Made by a program: the position numbers and the translations under genes
Source: CAVQJU01 sp963755195
Lineage (GTDB): Bacteria; Acidobacteriota; Vicinamibacteria; Vicinamibacterales; CAVVIG01
DNA: 64,000 bases
Assembly: GCA_963755195.1 (NCBI GenBank)
Contig: CAVWIZ010000004.1
Span: 62,001 to 126,000 of the forward strand
Reading direction: 5' to 3'
Part shown: positions 47,416-55,316 of the stretch, in pieces
Numbering within the stretch: position 1 is the first letter of the stretch
How the letters are laid out: each line of letters opens with the position of its first letter
The notes under the pieces: model-generated
Told to the model about the DNA's origin: nothing
Seen by the model: the letters and a program-made list of their open reading frames with translations, nothing else
The model's database searches: none

Positions 47416-48762
47416 CTAGTCGAAGCGTGGCCCGGCGTTGATCCGGCGGATGGCCCGCTCGGCCGTTCGTACGACGTCGCTGTCGGAATCGCGCTCCATC
47501 TCCTGGAGCGCCGGCAGCGCGGATCGGTCGCCCATCATCCCGAACACATCCGCCAGTTCGGCGCGAACGGTGGCGCTCTTGGCCTTCGTTGCGAACAACG
47601 TCGGACGCTCTTCGGACCGGGTCTCGATCAAATATTCTCTTGCCAGATCCCTGGTCGTCAGGTTCCCGAGCCCGCGGACCAGTTCGTCGAGATACTCTTC
47701 CCGTCCCATTCGCAGCAAGCCGAACGCCTGCGCGAGCTGCACGCGCGAGTTTTTTTCGACCAAGCGATCCGCCGACATCATGGTCCGCAGCGAGGCGTCG
47801 CCCTGCCGCGCGAGTCCCTCGTTGCCATAGAGACGGGCGGTGGAGTCCTTGTCGGCCTTGAGGCCCAGGAACATCGGCCGCGAGGAGGGGTCGGCAATGT
47901 CCGCGAGCGCCCCAAGCGCCAGCATGCGCGCCCGGTCGGCCGTCTTGGCCTGCTCGAAGATCCGCGTCAGCTCCGGCACGGCCCCGCGGTATCTGAGCGA
48001 CCCGAGCGTGACGATGACCTCGTGGCGTACTTTGTCGATGTTGAGGTTCAGCATCGGCATGAGGGCATCGCCGACCGACGCGCTGCCGATCTTCTTGAGC
48101 GCGCGGATCGCCTCGAATCGGACCTGCGGGTCGCGATCCTGACCGAGGGCGGCGAGCAGTTCCGGGATCGCCGGTTCGGCGCGAAGAATCCCCAATCCCC
48201 GGCTCGCATTCTGACGAATCTTGTCCTCGGTGTCGCTCATCCGCGCCCGGAGCGCCGTCACGGCCGAGGCGTCCACCGGAATGTCAGGTTCGACTACCGT
48301 GTCCGAGTATTCGTCCGACCAGGGATTGATGAGGTTTCCCAACTTCACGAGCACGGCCGTGGGCCCGGTTGTGCGAGGGAGGTAGAGGTTCACCAGGGCG
48401 CGAACCGCTCGATCGCGAATGTCCGGCTCGCTGTCGGCCGTGAACTGCACGAGCCCGGAGAGCACCCGGATGTCGCCCATTTCCTCGAGAGCGAGCTCCA
48501 CCTGACGTCGAACCGATACGTCGGGATCCTCCGCGAGCGGCAGGAGGGCCGGAATGGCTGGCAGGTACTTCGCCATGCCCAGTTCGCGCGCCGCCGCCAC
48601 ACGTCTGGGCGCGTCGGGGTTCCGGAGATCGTAAATCAGGCTCTCGGTGGAAACCTGGCGAGTCTGTGCGCTCGCGGCGCCCACGTTTCCTGCGAAAAAT
48701 GCAAGAGTCGAAGCCGCGAGAACGGCCGCGGGCAGCCGCCGAGTCCATAGCTGGAAACGCAT
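47416..48762 (-). CDS. Exported HEAT-repeat protein
   Basis: 448 residues, intact. The signal segment is LPAAVLAASTLAFFAGNVGAASA. Tandem ~30-residue HEAT repeats follow, such as ARELGMAKYLPAIPALLPLA, DPDVSVRRQVELALEEMG, DPQVRFEAIRALKKIGS and SDVVRTAERAIRRI at the C-terminus. No catalytic motif; an extracytoplasmic protein-binding scaffold is likely. It converges with the ADOP gene 17 bases away and has a nine-C run just upstream of its start. Confidence 0.82.
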   Translation of the reverse strand: MRFQLWTRRLPAAVLAASTLAFFAGNVGAASAQTRQVSTESLIYDLRNPDAPRRVAAARELGMAKYLPAIPALLPLAEDPDVSVRRQVELALEEMGDIRVLSGLVQFTADSEPDIRDRAVRALVNLYLPRTTGPTAVLVKLGNLINPWSDEYSDTVVEPDIPVDASAVTALRARMSDTEDKIRQNASRGLGILRAEPAIPELLAALGQDRDPQVRFEAIRALKKIGSASVGDALMPMLNLNIDKVRHEVIVTLGSLRYRGAVPELTRIFEQAKTADRARMLALGALADIADPSSRPMFLGLKADKDSTARLYGNEGLARQGDASLRTMMSADRLVEKNSRVQLAQAFGLLRMGREEYLDELVRGLGNLTTRDLAREYLIETRSEERPTLFATKAKSATVRAELADVFGMMGDRSALPALQEMERDSDSDVVRTAERAIRRINAGPRFD

Positions 48763-48944
48763 AGTGTTCTCCCCCCCCGGGAAAAGACATCAAGACATCA
48801 AGACGGTCGCTGGTCTACCTGGTACCACTGCCACGCGTGGGACCGCATGGCGGATTGTCGCAGTGCCGGTCAGCCGGACCGAGGCACGCAACAGGCGGGA
48901 AGGGCTGGAGTGTACCACGCCCTGGGGGTGCTATTTCAAGCTCG

Positions 48945-49679
48945 TCAGGTCTTCAGCGCGTCGTGCACGAGCGCGAGGAGCGCAATGCACGCGGTGTCGG
49001 TGCGCAGTGTGCGGGCGCCCATGCCGGCAAGCGCGAAGCCGTGCGACTCGAGCAGCGCCGTTTCGAAGTTGTTCCAGCCGCCCTCCGGGCCGATGGCAAG
49101 CAGGACGCGTTCCGCGCTCTTCTCACGTACGATCGCGCCCGCGTGCGGTTTCGCGGCCGGGTGAGCGGCGAGACGAAGCCCGCCGGCAAAGACCGTGTCG
49201 AGCTCATCCTCAACCAGGACCTTGAATTGCCTGTGGATCGAAACGGCCGGCAGGCGAGTGTCGCGTGCCTGCTGCAGTCCCTCGACGAGCAGCGGCCGAT
49301 AGCAGTCCGGCGTCAGCACGTGCGTGTCGAAATAGTTGCGTTCGACGCGCTCCGCATTCGTCACGATGATCTGTCCCACGCCAAGCGCGGCGATCTGGGC
49401 CCAGAGCCGCCGCATCACTTTCGGCCGTGGAAGGGCAAGGAGCAGATCGACTGGCGGTCGTGATGGCACCTCCCGGTCGAACGCGCAGCACAATCGAACG
49501 GTTCCGCCCGTCACCGACTGCACGGTCGCTACGCCCCGCGGGCCGTCGAGGACGCCAACGCGGACCTGATGCCCCGGCGCGACCTTCAGGACGTTCAACA
49601 GGTGCCCGGCCCGAACGCCGGAAAGTCCGACCTCACCCGAACTGCTGACTTCGCTGCGCTCGAAGAGGATCAGGTTCAA
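48945..49679 (-). CDS. rsmE: 16S rRNA m3U1498 methyltransferase RsmE
   Basis: SPOUT-class methyltransferase of 244 residues. The N-terminal PUA-like part contains RAGHLLNVLKV. The knot region shows LGVGQIIVTNAERVERNYF, LLAIGPEGGWNNFE and LRTDTACIALLALVHD, the RsmE signatures for SAM binding. The start is uncertain: TTG 49679 gives the expected MNLILFERSE beginning, whereas the open frame continues upstream into the esterase gene. It lies 16 bases after the tannase-family gene and may share its message. Confidence 0.9.
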   Translation of the reverse strand: MNLILFERSEVSSSGEVGLSGVRAGHLLNVLKVAPGHQVRVGVLDGPRGVATVQSVTGGTVRLCCAFDREVPSRPPVDLLLALPRPKVMRRLWAQIAALGVGQIIVTNAERVERNYFDTHVLTPDCYRPLLVEGLQQARDTRLPAVSIHRQFKVLVEDELDTVFAGGLRLAAHPAAKPHAGAIVREKSAERVLLAIGPEGGWNNFETALLESHGFALAGMGARTLRTDTACIALLALVHDALKT

Positions 49680-49695
49680 GGCAGAAAGAAGAACC

Positions 49696-51202
49696 CTAGC
49701 GAGGGGCTTCGCAGGCCCAGTTCGCCGCGTCCTTGAGATCGCCGGTTCCGTCGTACTTCGCGTACTGGGGATACGGGCATAGGGGACGGGACAGGCCGGA
49801 TTGCGGGTTCGACGCCTTGATGTGGGCCGGCGCCGCGCCGCGCTCGCGCCACTGCTCGAGCGTGCCGATCGTGTCGAACGTGTTCGGGCCGTCTCCGCCG
49901 CGGCAATGACCCATGCCCGGAACCATGAAGAGGCGCGTCCAGTCGGCCTGGTTCTTTCCCATCTTGTCGAGGATGCTGTCGTAATAGAGCACGGTGTTTT
50001 CCGGAGTGATCCCCGTATCGCCCCAACCGGCATACAGCAGGAGCTTTCCGCCATGCGCCTTGAACTTGCGGAGGTCAGGGTCGGTGGCGTCGACGAATCC
50101 GATCTTCTGGTCGATGATCGGCATGTCGCGGTCGAGATTGAAGTCGTGCCAGTCGTAGTCCGCATTCTGGAACGCCCAGATGCGAACGGTGTCGCTCACG
50201 TTGATCGTCTGGTTGCTCCGCTGCGGCGTCAGCGGATTGCCGAGCGCCTGGCCGGAGAAAATGACTTCGCCCTTGCTGTTCTTCAGGCCGCCGTAGAACA
50301 TCTCCACGGCTTTCAGCTGCGGCTGCGTGAGGCACGAGTCCGACTCCGCCCCTTTGCAGACGAGGGACGAGAAATCGAACGTGCATTGTCGGGGGTTGTT
50401 CAGGAAACCCTCGTGGAGCGTGTCGCACTTGGCCATGACGGCGCCAGTCACCATCTGCGCCTTTTCCGGGGAGATGGCCTGATCGGGATTGCGTGCCAGG
50501 TGAATCGCGCGCGCGGAGCCGGCCGTGTGCATGTGGATGTGGCGGTTGGCGAGGGCGCCGGCGATGATGCCGTCGTAGTCTTCGGGGTACCGCTGGGCCG
50601 CCATCACGGCCTGGCGTCCGCCGGTCGAGCACCCTTTGAAGTACCGAGTACTGCGGCGCGCGATCGTAGAACTCCTTGATCAGCTGCTTTGATTTCACCG
50701 TCGTCTCATGAACAGCGCGGTAGGCAAAATCGACGATTTTCTCCGGATGCCCGAGCGCGAACATGCCGTTGGGACCGTCAGCCGCGGAGTGCCCGGTGTC
50801 GGTCGCTGCCGTCGCGTATCCCAGACGCAGCGCGACCTGCATGTCGCCATACCCCTGGATGGATCCCGCGAAGCCGCCGTTGCCGACCACCAGGAGCTTC
50901 CCGTTCCAATTCTCGGTCGGCATCCACAGCTCGGTGTTGATGTTGGAATCGGTCGTCGGCTTGAGGACCATCGTCACGCGACAGTGCTGAGGGATCGGCA
51001 GGGCGGGCGGCGCAGGCGGGCCTCCCTGGCGGGCATTTCCGCCGGCCGGCGGCACCGCCGGTGCGGGCGGCACGAAGATTCCGGCCGGGACGACGGCCGC
51101 GGCCACCATTGTGGTCTGGGGAATCGCGAGCGAACGCAGGCTCTCGCACGGCGTCGCCGACACTGCGGTGGCGAGAAGCGCGAAGCTCAGGCTGGCGAGC
51201 AT
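49696..51202 (-). CDS. Tannase/feruloyl esterase family protein, frameshifted
   Basis: ATG 51202 is preceded by AGGGAGG. The signal peptide MLASLSFALLATAVSA and a Pro-rich linker precede LPIPQHCRVTMVL and ELWMPTENWNGKLLVVGNGGFAG. The nucleophile motif is GCSTGGRQ, then YPEDYDGIIAGALANRHIHMHT. An aspartate-containing LLLYAGWGDTGITPENTV and the histidine in FMVPGMGHCRGG finish the triad. One frame change near 50645 lies just before the nucleophile. The family hydrolyses gallate or ferulate esters from plant material outside the cytoplasm. Confidence 0.85.
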
Positions 51203-51282
51203 GGTGACCCTCCCTTTATGCAGGCCGATTATAGGGCGAGGTCGACCCGACCCGTGGCAATATCTGGAGCGCTGGAGGAAGC

Positions 51283-52171
51283 ATGTCCCGACGTGTTCTG
51301 ATTCCATCCCTCGTCGTTCTTTTGGGAGTCGCTTCGAGCATGTTTGCGCAGCAGCCGGCGCAAGGCGGTGGGCGGGGCCCGGCGCCTGGACAGACGGTCG
51401 AAAAGATCCGGCAGTTGAAGCCCAACCTCTACATGATCACGGGCGGCGGCGCCAACACCCTGATCCGCGTGACCACCGAAGGATTGATCGTCGTCGACAC
51501 CAAGATTCCTGGCGACGAGAACTACAACCGGCTGATGGAAGAGATCAGAGTCGGTGTCGAACCTGCCGGTGAAGTACGTCTTCAATACCCACCATCATCC
51601 GGACCACGTCGGCACGAATCAGAAGTTCATCGACGCCGGCGCTCAGGTCGTCGCGCTCGAGGCCTTGAAGACGCGCATGGCGAGCGATCCGAGAACCAAG
51701 GACATCCCCGGCCTGCCGACGATGACGTTTGCCAAAGACTACGTGCTGAAGTTCGGGGGCGCTGAGGTCGAGGCACATTCGTACGGACGCGGCCACACGG
51801 GCGACGACACGATGGTGTACTTCCCCGATGTGAAGGTTGTCATGGTGAGCGATCAGATCACCGACGCCACGCCGATTGTCGATTTCGCCAACGGCGGCAG
51901 CGCCGTCGAGTGGACGCAGATTCTCGACGGTGTGCTGAAGCTGGACTTCGAGATGGCGATTCCAGGCCGCGGCGAGCCGAAGAGCCGGGCCGAGGTTCAG
52001 GCGTTCCGGACCAAGTTTGCCAGCCTGGTCAGCCGCGCGTCAGACGCGATCAAGGCGGGCGCCACCAAGGATCAGCTCGCGGCGCAGGTGAAGACCGACG
52101 ACCTGGGCTGGCAGTTCAACCCGCAGTTTTACGGCCAGCTCTACGACGAACTAGTGGCGCGTCCACGCTGA
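51283..52171 (+). CDS. Secreted MBL-fold metallo-hydrolase, frameshifted
   Basis: Signal peptide MSRRVLIPSLVVLLGVASS. NLYMITGGGANTLIRVTTEG, then after a shift near 51555 NTHHHPDHVGTN, YGRGHTGDDTMVYFPD and EMAIPGRGEP. These metal ligands match the paralogue at 7970-8917. The last codons, LVARP then Arg and the TGA stop, are encoded by a 21-base motif that also forms the terminal repeats of the element at 56336-56500, so the natural C-terminus was probably altered. Substrate unknown. Confidence 0.85.
52151..52171 (+). repeat. Solo copy of 56336-element terminal repeat
   Basis: CTAGTGGCGCGTCCACGCTG plus the following A differs from the left end at 56336-56356 by one base. Nothing else of the element is visible here. 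It supplies the final codons and stop of the metallo-hydrolase gene. Confidence 0.7.
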
Positions 52172-52185
52172 TGGCGGTCTCGTGT

Positions 52186-52785
52186 TCAGGCGGCGGCTTG
52201 AGAAAGGAGCAGCGCTCGTACTCTCGAGGCCTGCCAGAGATGGCGTCGCTCGTGCGCGGCCGTCAACGCGAATTCCTGTCCGAGGCTCATCGTGAACCAC
52301 TTGCTCACAGGGTTGGCGACTTTCACACGCGCCAAATCTATCCCGTTCGCCTCGTGTAGCGCCCGGATCAGCTCGTGTTGCAGCACGAAGAATCCCGCGA
52401 CGGCCTCGGACGCCGGCACATCCGCTGCGGGCTGATACGCCTTCGGAACCCTGAACTTGATTCTTGGCGGAGCATCCATCAGGCGGACGAAACAGTGGCC
52501 AAGCAGGCTGTGCCGAGCGGGACCTCTGGCGAGCCACCCGTTGGCGCGAGCTGCAAGGACCGCGCTGCGGATGCCCTGAAGTGAGTGATTGCCGGTGACC
52601 ACCAGGTGATTCAGGCAATCGACAATCGACCACGTCCGGCCATCACGGCGCCACGTCAGCTGGCCTTCGGTGAGCCCGTCGAGCAACCGCCGTGCCTCCA
52701 TCTCGATGGTCGCGAACTGGTGTTGGTAGCTTTGGAGTTCCGGCACGAGTGCATCGTCGCCCGAAGGATCGCGCTCGTGAGCCAT
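52186..52785 (-). CDS. DinB-like four-helix protein
   Basis: 199 residues from ATG 52785 (MAHERDPSGDD); an upstream in-frame start adds only 11 residues. DinB_2 features: WRRDGRTWSIVDCLNHLVVTGNHS in helix 2, with a first metal histidine in CLNH, and the C-terminal AAHERRHLWQA providing the later histidines. The family comprises metal-dependent thiol transferases and stress proteins. The partner thiol is unknown. Confidence 0.82.
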   Translation of the reverse strand: MAHERDPSGDDALVPELQSYQHQFATIEMEARRLLDGLTEGQLTWRRDGRTWSIVDCLNHLVVTGNHSLQGIRSAVLAARANGWLARGPARHSLLGHCFVRLMDAPPRIKFRVPKAYQPAADVPASEAVAGFFVLQHELIRALHEANGIDLARVKVANPVSKWFTMSLGQEFALTAAHERRHLWQASRVRALLLSQAAA

Positions 52786-52824
52786 CGTGGTTGAGCCTGA
52801 TGACACCAGCCCTGGCAATCTGCC

Positions 52825-52955
52825 TTAGTTCAATTTCTCGTCCTCGCGTGCTCCGGCAAGTATACCAGCCAGTCCCAGGGCAGGCGTTCTCGAACATCGG
52901 TGCCCGCGACAGCCTCAGCGGTCATTACGCTCCACGGTTTCGCCCACGTCGTGGC
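52825..52955 (-). pseudogene. 3' remnant of a DLQGxW-family gene
   Basis: The last ~40 codons of a fourth family member. LGLAGILAGAREDEKLN and a TAA at 52827-52825 align with the C-terminus of the gene at 54194, and the DNA matches 54194-54330 along ~125 bases with a 10-base deletion (a TTCCCTTCAT stretch is missing) and scattered substitutions. No upstream coding sequence remains. It forms a direct repeat with the intact gene end, on the other side of the toxin-antitoxin and GNAT genes. Confidence 0.7.
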
Positions 52956-53006
52956 ATCTCGCCGTCTGGCTTGCCGCGTTTCTCGAGGCGTGTGTCTCTG
53001 GCCCCA

Positions 53007-53303
53007 TCAGATTCGTGACTTCCAGTACCCAGGCCGCCGATGACCGTGAGCGCCTGCCAGGATCAGAATCCGATTCGGCTCGATCCGGTAGATGATGCTG
53101 AAGGGATAGCGTCGAAGGAGATATCGGCGTGTGCCGTGTTCGAACAGGGGCCAAGCATCTGGGAAGTCGTTGATGGCTGACTCGGCCGCGTCGATTTCTT
53201 CGCTGAAACCAGCGGCGGCGGTGGCACTACGTTCGGCGTACCACCGGGCCGCAGCCTCGGCGTCTTCAAGGGCTTCCTCGAGATATTCAAGTGTGATTGC
53301 CAC
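53007..53303 (-). CDS. ParE/RelE family toxin
   Basis: 98 residues from a GTG at 53303, inside the end of the antitoxin gene. EEALEDAEAAARWYAERSATAAAGF, RRYLLRRYPFSIIYRIEPNRILILAGAHGHRRPGYW is the ParE/RelE fold with the typical closing strand and HxxRxPxYW tail. Members poison gyrase or cleave mRNA; the subtype is not decidable here. Overlap with the antitoxin implies coupled translation. Confidence 0.85.
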   Translation of the reverse strand: MAITLEYLEEALEDAEAAARWYAERSATAAAGFSEEIDAAESAINDFPDAWPLFEHGTRRYLLRRYPFSIIYRIEPNRILILAGAHGHRRPGYWKSRI

Positions 53304-53529
53304 GTCCCGCTGCCGTGTGAATTCGGCGGCGGGCCTCGGCCCAAGAAATCGTCTTGGCGGCACCGGCGTCAACCCGATCGACGCGCGCCCGGATTTCCGC
53401 CGACCACGCCGCTTCGGCGTCTGCGTCGACCTCGGTCTCGAGACTCTGAATCAGCTCGCCGGCAAGAGCCGCTCGCTCCTCAGGGGAGAGCTGCAGCGCC
53501 TCGGCCAGCAACTGCTTCGTGTTCTTCAT
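53287..53529 (-). CDS. Addiction-module antitoxin (PF09720-type)
   Basis: 80 residues. MKNTKQLLAEALQLSPEERA, LAGELIQSLE, and the C-terminal WSAEIRARVDRVDAG...ISWAEARRRI are characteristic of the TIGR02574 addiction-module component. It precedes and overlaps the toxin gene by 17 bases. It should bind and neutralise the ParE-like toxin. Confidence 0.85.
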   Translation of the reverse strand: MKNTKQLLAEALQLSPEERAALAGELIQSLETEVDADAEAAWSAEIRARVDRVDAGAAKTISWAEARRRIHTAAGRGNHT

Positions 53530-53570
53530 GAATTCAAGAATAGCACCGTCCCGAGTGTCTGGCTTGCACC

Positions 53571-53647
53571 GGCTAGCGGCCGCAACTGAGCCGCGGCGCG
53601 TTTCGGCTTGTCATCCCCGGCGCCGTCGGCTCCAGTTGCTGTTAGAC
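53571..53647 (-). other. attC-like integron recombination site
   Basis: Read on the minus strand: inverse core GTCTAAC (RYYYAAC) at 53647-53641, then the arm GCAACTGGAGCCGACGGCGC, a ~20-base variable centre, the complementary arm GCGCCGCGGCTCAGTTGC and a degenerate core GCTAGCC at 53577-53571. The arms pair except for two unpaired bases (G and A) in the arm next to the inverse core, the extrahelical-base pattern of attC sites. Length is 77 bp, within the attC range. The GNAT stop codon TAA lies in the inverse core. No integrase gene is in the window. Confidence 0.7.
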
Positions 53648-54102
53648 CGCACGTGATTTTAGAACGGTCTCTCGGCGTCCCACGAACCCCACCGGACCTC
53701 GCTGGAAGCCCGCGCGCTCGAAGAAGGGCTCGTTGCCAGGTTGGGCACCGAAAAACAGCCGACCACCGGGCGCCAGGTCGAGCGCCCGATGCATGAGCTC
53801 GCGCCCGATGCCCCGACGTTGATATTCCGGATCGACCAGCACCTCAGGAACCGTGTTGAAGAGGTAGCCGTCCGACAACACGCGAACCGAGCCCACCAAC
53901 TGATTTCCCGCCCACGCTCCGATATTGATTGTTCTGGTCAAGGCGGACGCAATCTTGGCGGTGTCGTAGCTACGAGGCCATACACGCTGAGCAAGGGCAA
54001 CGAACGCTTCGGCCGGCAGGGCTGACTCGCCGATGCGATATTCGATTTCCATGGCCTTCATTCGTGATTCACGTTGTCTCTGTACTTGTGCGGTCTAACA
54101 GG
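53577..54102 (-). mobile_element. Putative integron gene cassette carrying a GNAT gene
   Basis: A ~525-bp unit bounded upstream by a GTTAGAC core (minus strand, 54102-54096) and downstream by the attC-like site. It holds one ORF starting 34 bases after the core and ending in the inverse core, the compact layout of gene cassettes. Upstream of the 54102 core no paired arms are seen, so the left boundary looks like a secondary insertion site rather than another attC. Inferred from sequence architecture. Confidence 0.6.
53642..54061 (-). CDS. GNAT family N-acetyltransferase
   Basis: 139 residues from ATG 54061 (or the ATG three codons on, MEIEYRIGE). GNAT motif A is VLVDPEYQRRGIGRELMHRAL, containing the QxxGxG/A acetyl-CoA loop. 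NQLVGSVRVLSDG and FFERAGFQRGPVGFVGRRE are motifs D and B. The stop lies in the attC inverse core. The acceptor is unknown; such enzymes are frequent cassette cargo. Base composition does not differ strongly from neighbours. Confidence 0.87.
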   Translation of the reverse strand: MKAMEIEYRIGESALPAEAFVALAQRVWPRSYDTAKIASALTRTINIGAWAGNQLVGSVRVLSDGYLFNTVPEVLVDPEYQRRGIGRELMHRALDLAPGGRLFFGAQPGNEPFFERAGFQRGPVGFVGRRETVLKSRAV

Positions 54103-54193
54103 TCTTGGAGTAGACCGCGTAGCCGTCGCGCAATTCACTGGTTCAAGGGTGACTCAGTGTGCCGGCTCACTTCGCAGCCTGCTCTTAACTTAA

Positions 54194-55210
54194 CTAGTTC
54201 GATTTCTCGTCCGCGCGTGCTCCGGTCAGGATGCCGGCCAGTCCCAGGTTCCCTTCATGGCAGGCGTACTCGAACATCGACTCGCGCGACAGCTTCAACG
54301 GGATCATCACGCTCCACGGCCTCGCCCACGTGGTCGCGTCTTCGACCGTGAATTCATACTTGAGCGTCTCGCGATCGACGCGCGTGAAGTGCTCGACGAG
54401 ATGCAGGTTCTCGTGCGATCCCCTGAAGTTGCTCGCCCGCGAGAAATTCGTCGTGTCCACGACGAGCGTGTCGCCCTCCCAATGGCCGCGCGAGTCGCCC
54501 AGCCAGTTGCGGATTCTTCCGTCGACGTGTGGACGCCCATCAAGGGGGATCACCCGCGCGTCGTGGATGGTTTCCATGGCGAACACCACGTGGTCGCGCG
54601 ACTGCACGATCTGGTAGTAGCTCATATATGCCGGTTGAACCCGCGGCACCCCGAACGTGATGCACCGTTCGCTGAGCGACCGGTCTTCCGGCCCCTCCGC
54701 GATGCGCTGCAGGCTCGCGGCCACCTCTGCCTGTCTCCTCTGCGCGGCAGGCGTCAGCGCGGGGATTCTGCCATCCGGCGGATCGACGATGAGCGATGTG
54801 CGGCGGTCCCACACGCGGTCGGGCAGCCAGAACTGGTTGTAGTCGCCCGTGCGGCCATCGGTCGAGACGAACTTGTCGGGGTTGGACAAGAGCGTCTGGA
54901 ACAGGGTGTCGCCAAACGCGGCGTCGCCGTCGCCGCTGAAGAGCCGCGACTCGCGCGCCTTGAGCGTCGCGAGCTCCTCGTCCGTCAGAAGCTGTCTCGT
55001 GCCGAACGACAACGGCCGCTCGAGCGGCGTCGCGTTGTTATTGGCCCAGGTGCCCTGGAGATCGGGCTGTCCGTCTGCCGTACGCGGAGTCCGGTAGTTG
55101 GCCGTGCCCGCCTGGCGCTGCTGGCCGGCGGCGGGCGGCGCAGCCCACCAGCCTGTGGCGACGATGGCCGCCGCCGCAACAATGTCCAAGCCTCGAAGCT
55201 GGTGACGCAT
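54194..55210 (-). CDS. Secreted DLQGxW-family hypothetical protein, paralogue 3
   Basis: 338 residues, intact, with an export signal (IVAAAAIVATGWWAAPPAAG). Landmarks: QPDLQGTWANNNATPLERPL, TSLIVDPPDGRIPALTPAAQRR, RCITFGVPRVQPAYMSYYQIVQS, RVIPLDGRPH, GDSRGHWEGDTLVVDTTNF, LHLVEHFTRVDRETLKYEFTV, FEYACHEGNLGLAGILTGARA. It is closest to the remnant at 52825. Strong block conservation across three divergent paralogues argues for a catalytic or binding role. Function unknown. Confidence 0.72.
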   Translation of the reverse strand: MRHQLRGLDIVAAAAIVATGWWAAPPAAGQQRQAGTANYRTPRTADGQPDLQGTWANNNATPLERPLSFGTRQLLTDEELATLKARESRLFSGDGDAAFGDTLFQTLLSNPDKFVSTDGRTGDYNQFWLPDRVWDRRTSLIVDPPDGRIPALTPAAQRRQAEVAASLQRIAEGPEDRSLSERCITFGVPRVQPAYMSYYQIVQSRDHVVFAMETIHDARVIPLDGRPHVDGRIRNWLGDSRGHWEGDTLVVDTTNFSRASNFRGSHENLHLVEHFTRVDRETLKYEFTVEDATTWARPWSVMIPLKLSRESMFEYACHEGNLGLAGILTGARADEKSN

Positions 55211-55316
55211 TCAACACCTCCTCGCGTCTCGACTCCGCCCCACGATGGCGACATGGTGGCACCGCGTTCGCCCGGGGTCAAGAAAGGTTAGACTCTCCCC
55301 AAACAGGAGGACTTCG

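Noticed and set aside
48763..48944. Small gene in the spacer between HEAT and rsmE genes
   Set aside because: Only a nine-C run and short GACATCAA direct repeats are visible; no start with a ribosome binding site.
53007..53529. Toxin-antitoxin pair as a second integron cassette
   Set aside because: No inverse core or attC arms follow the toxin stop; only the GNAT unit has a recognisable site.
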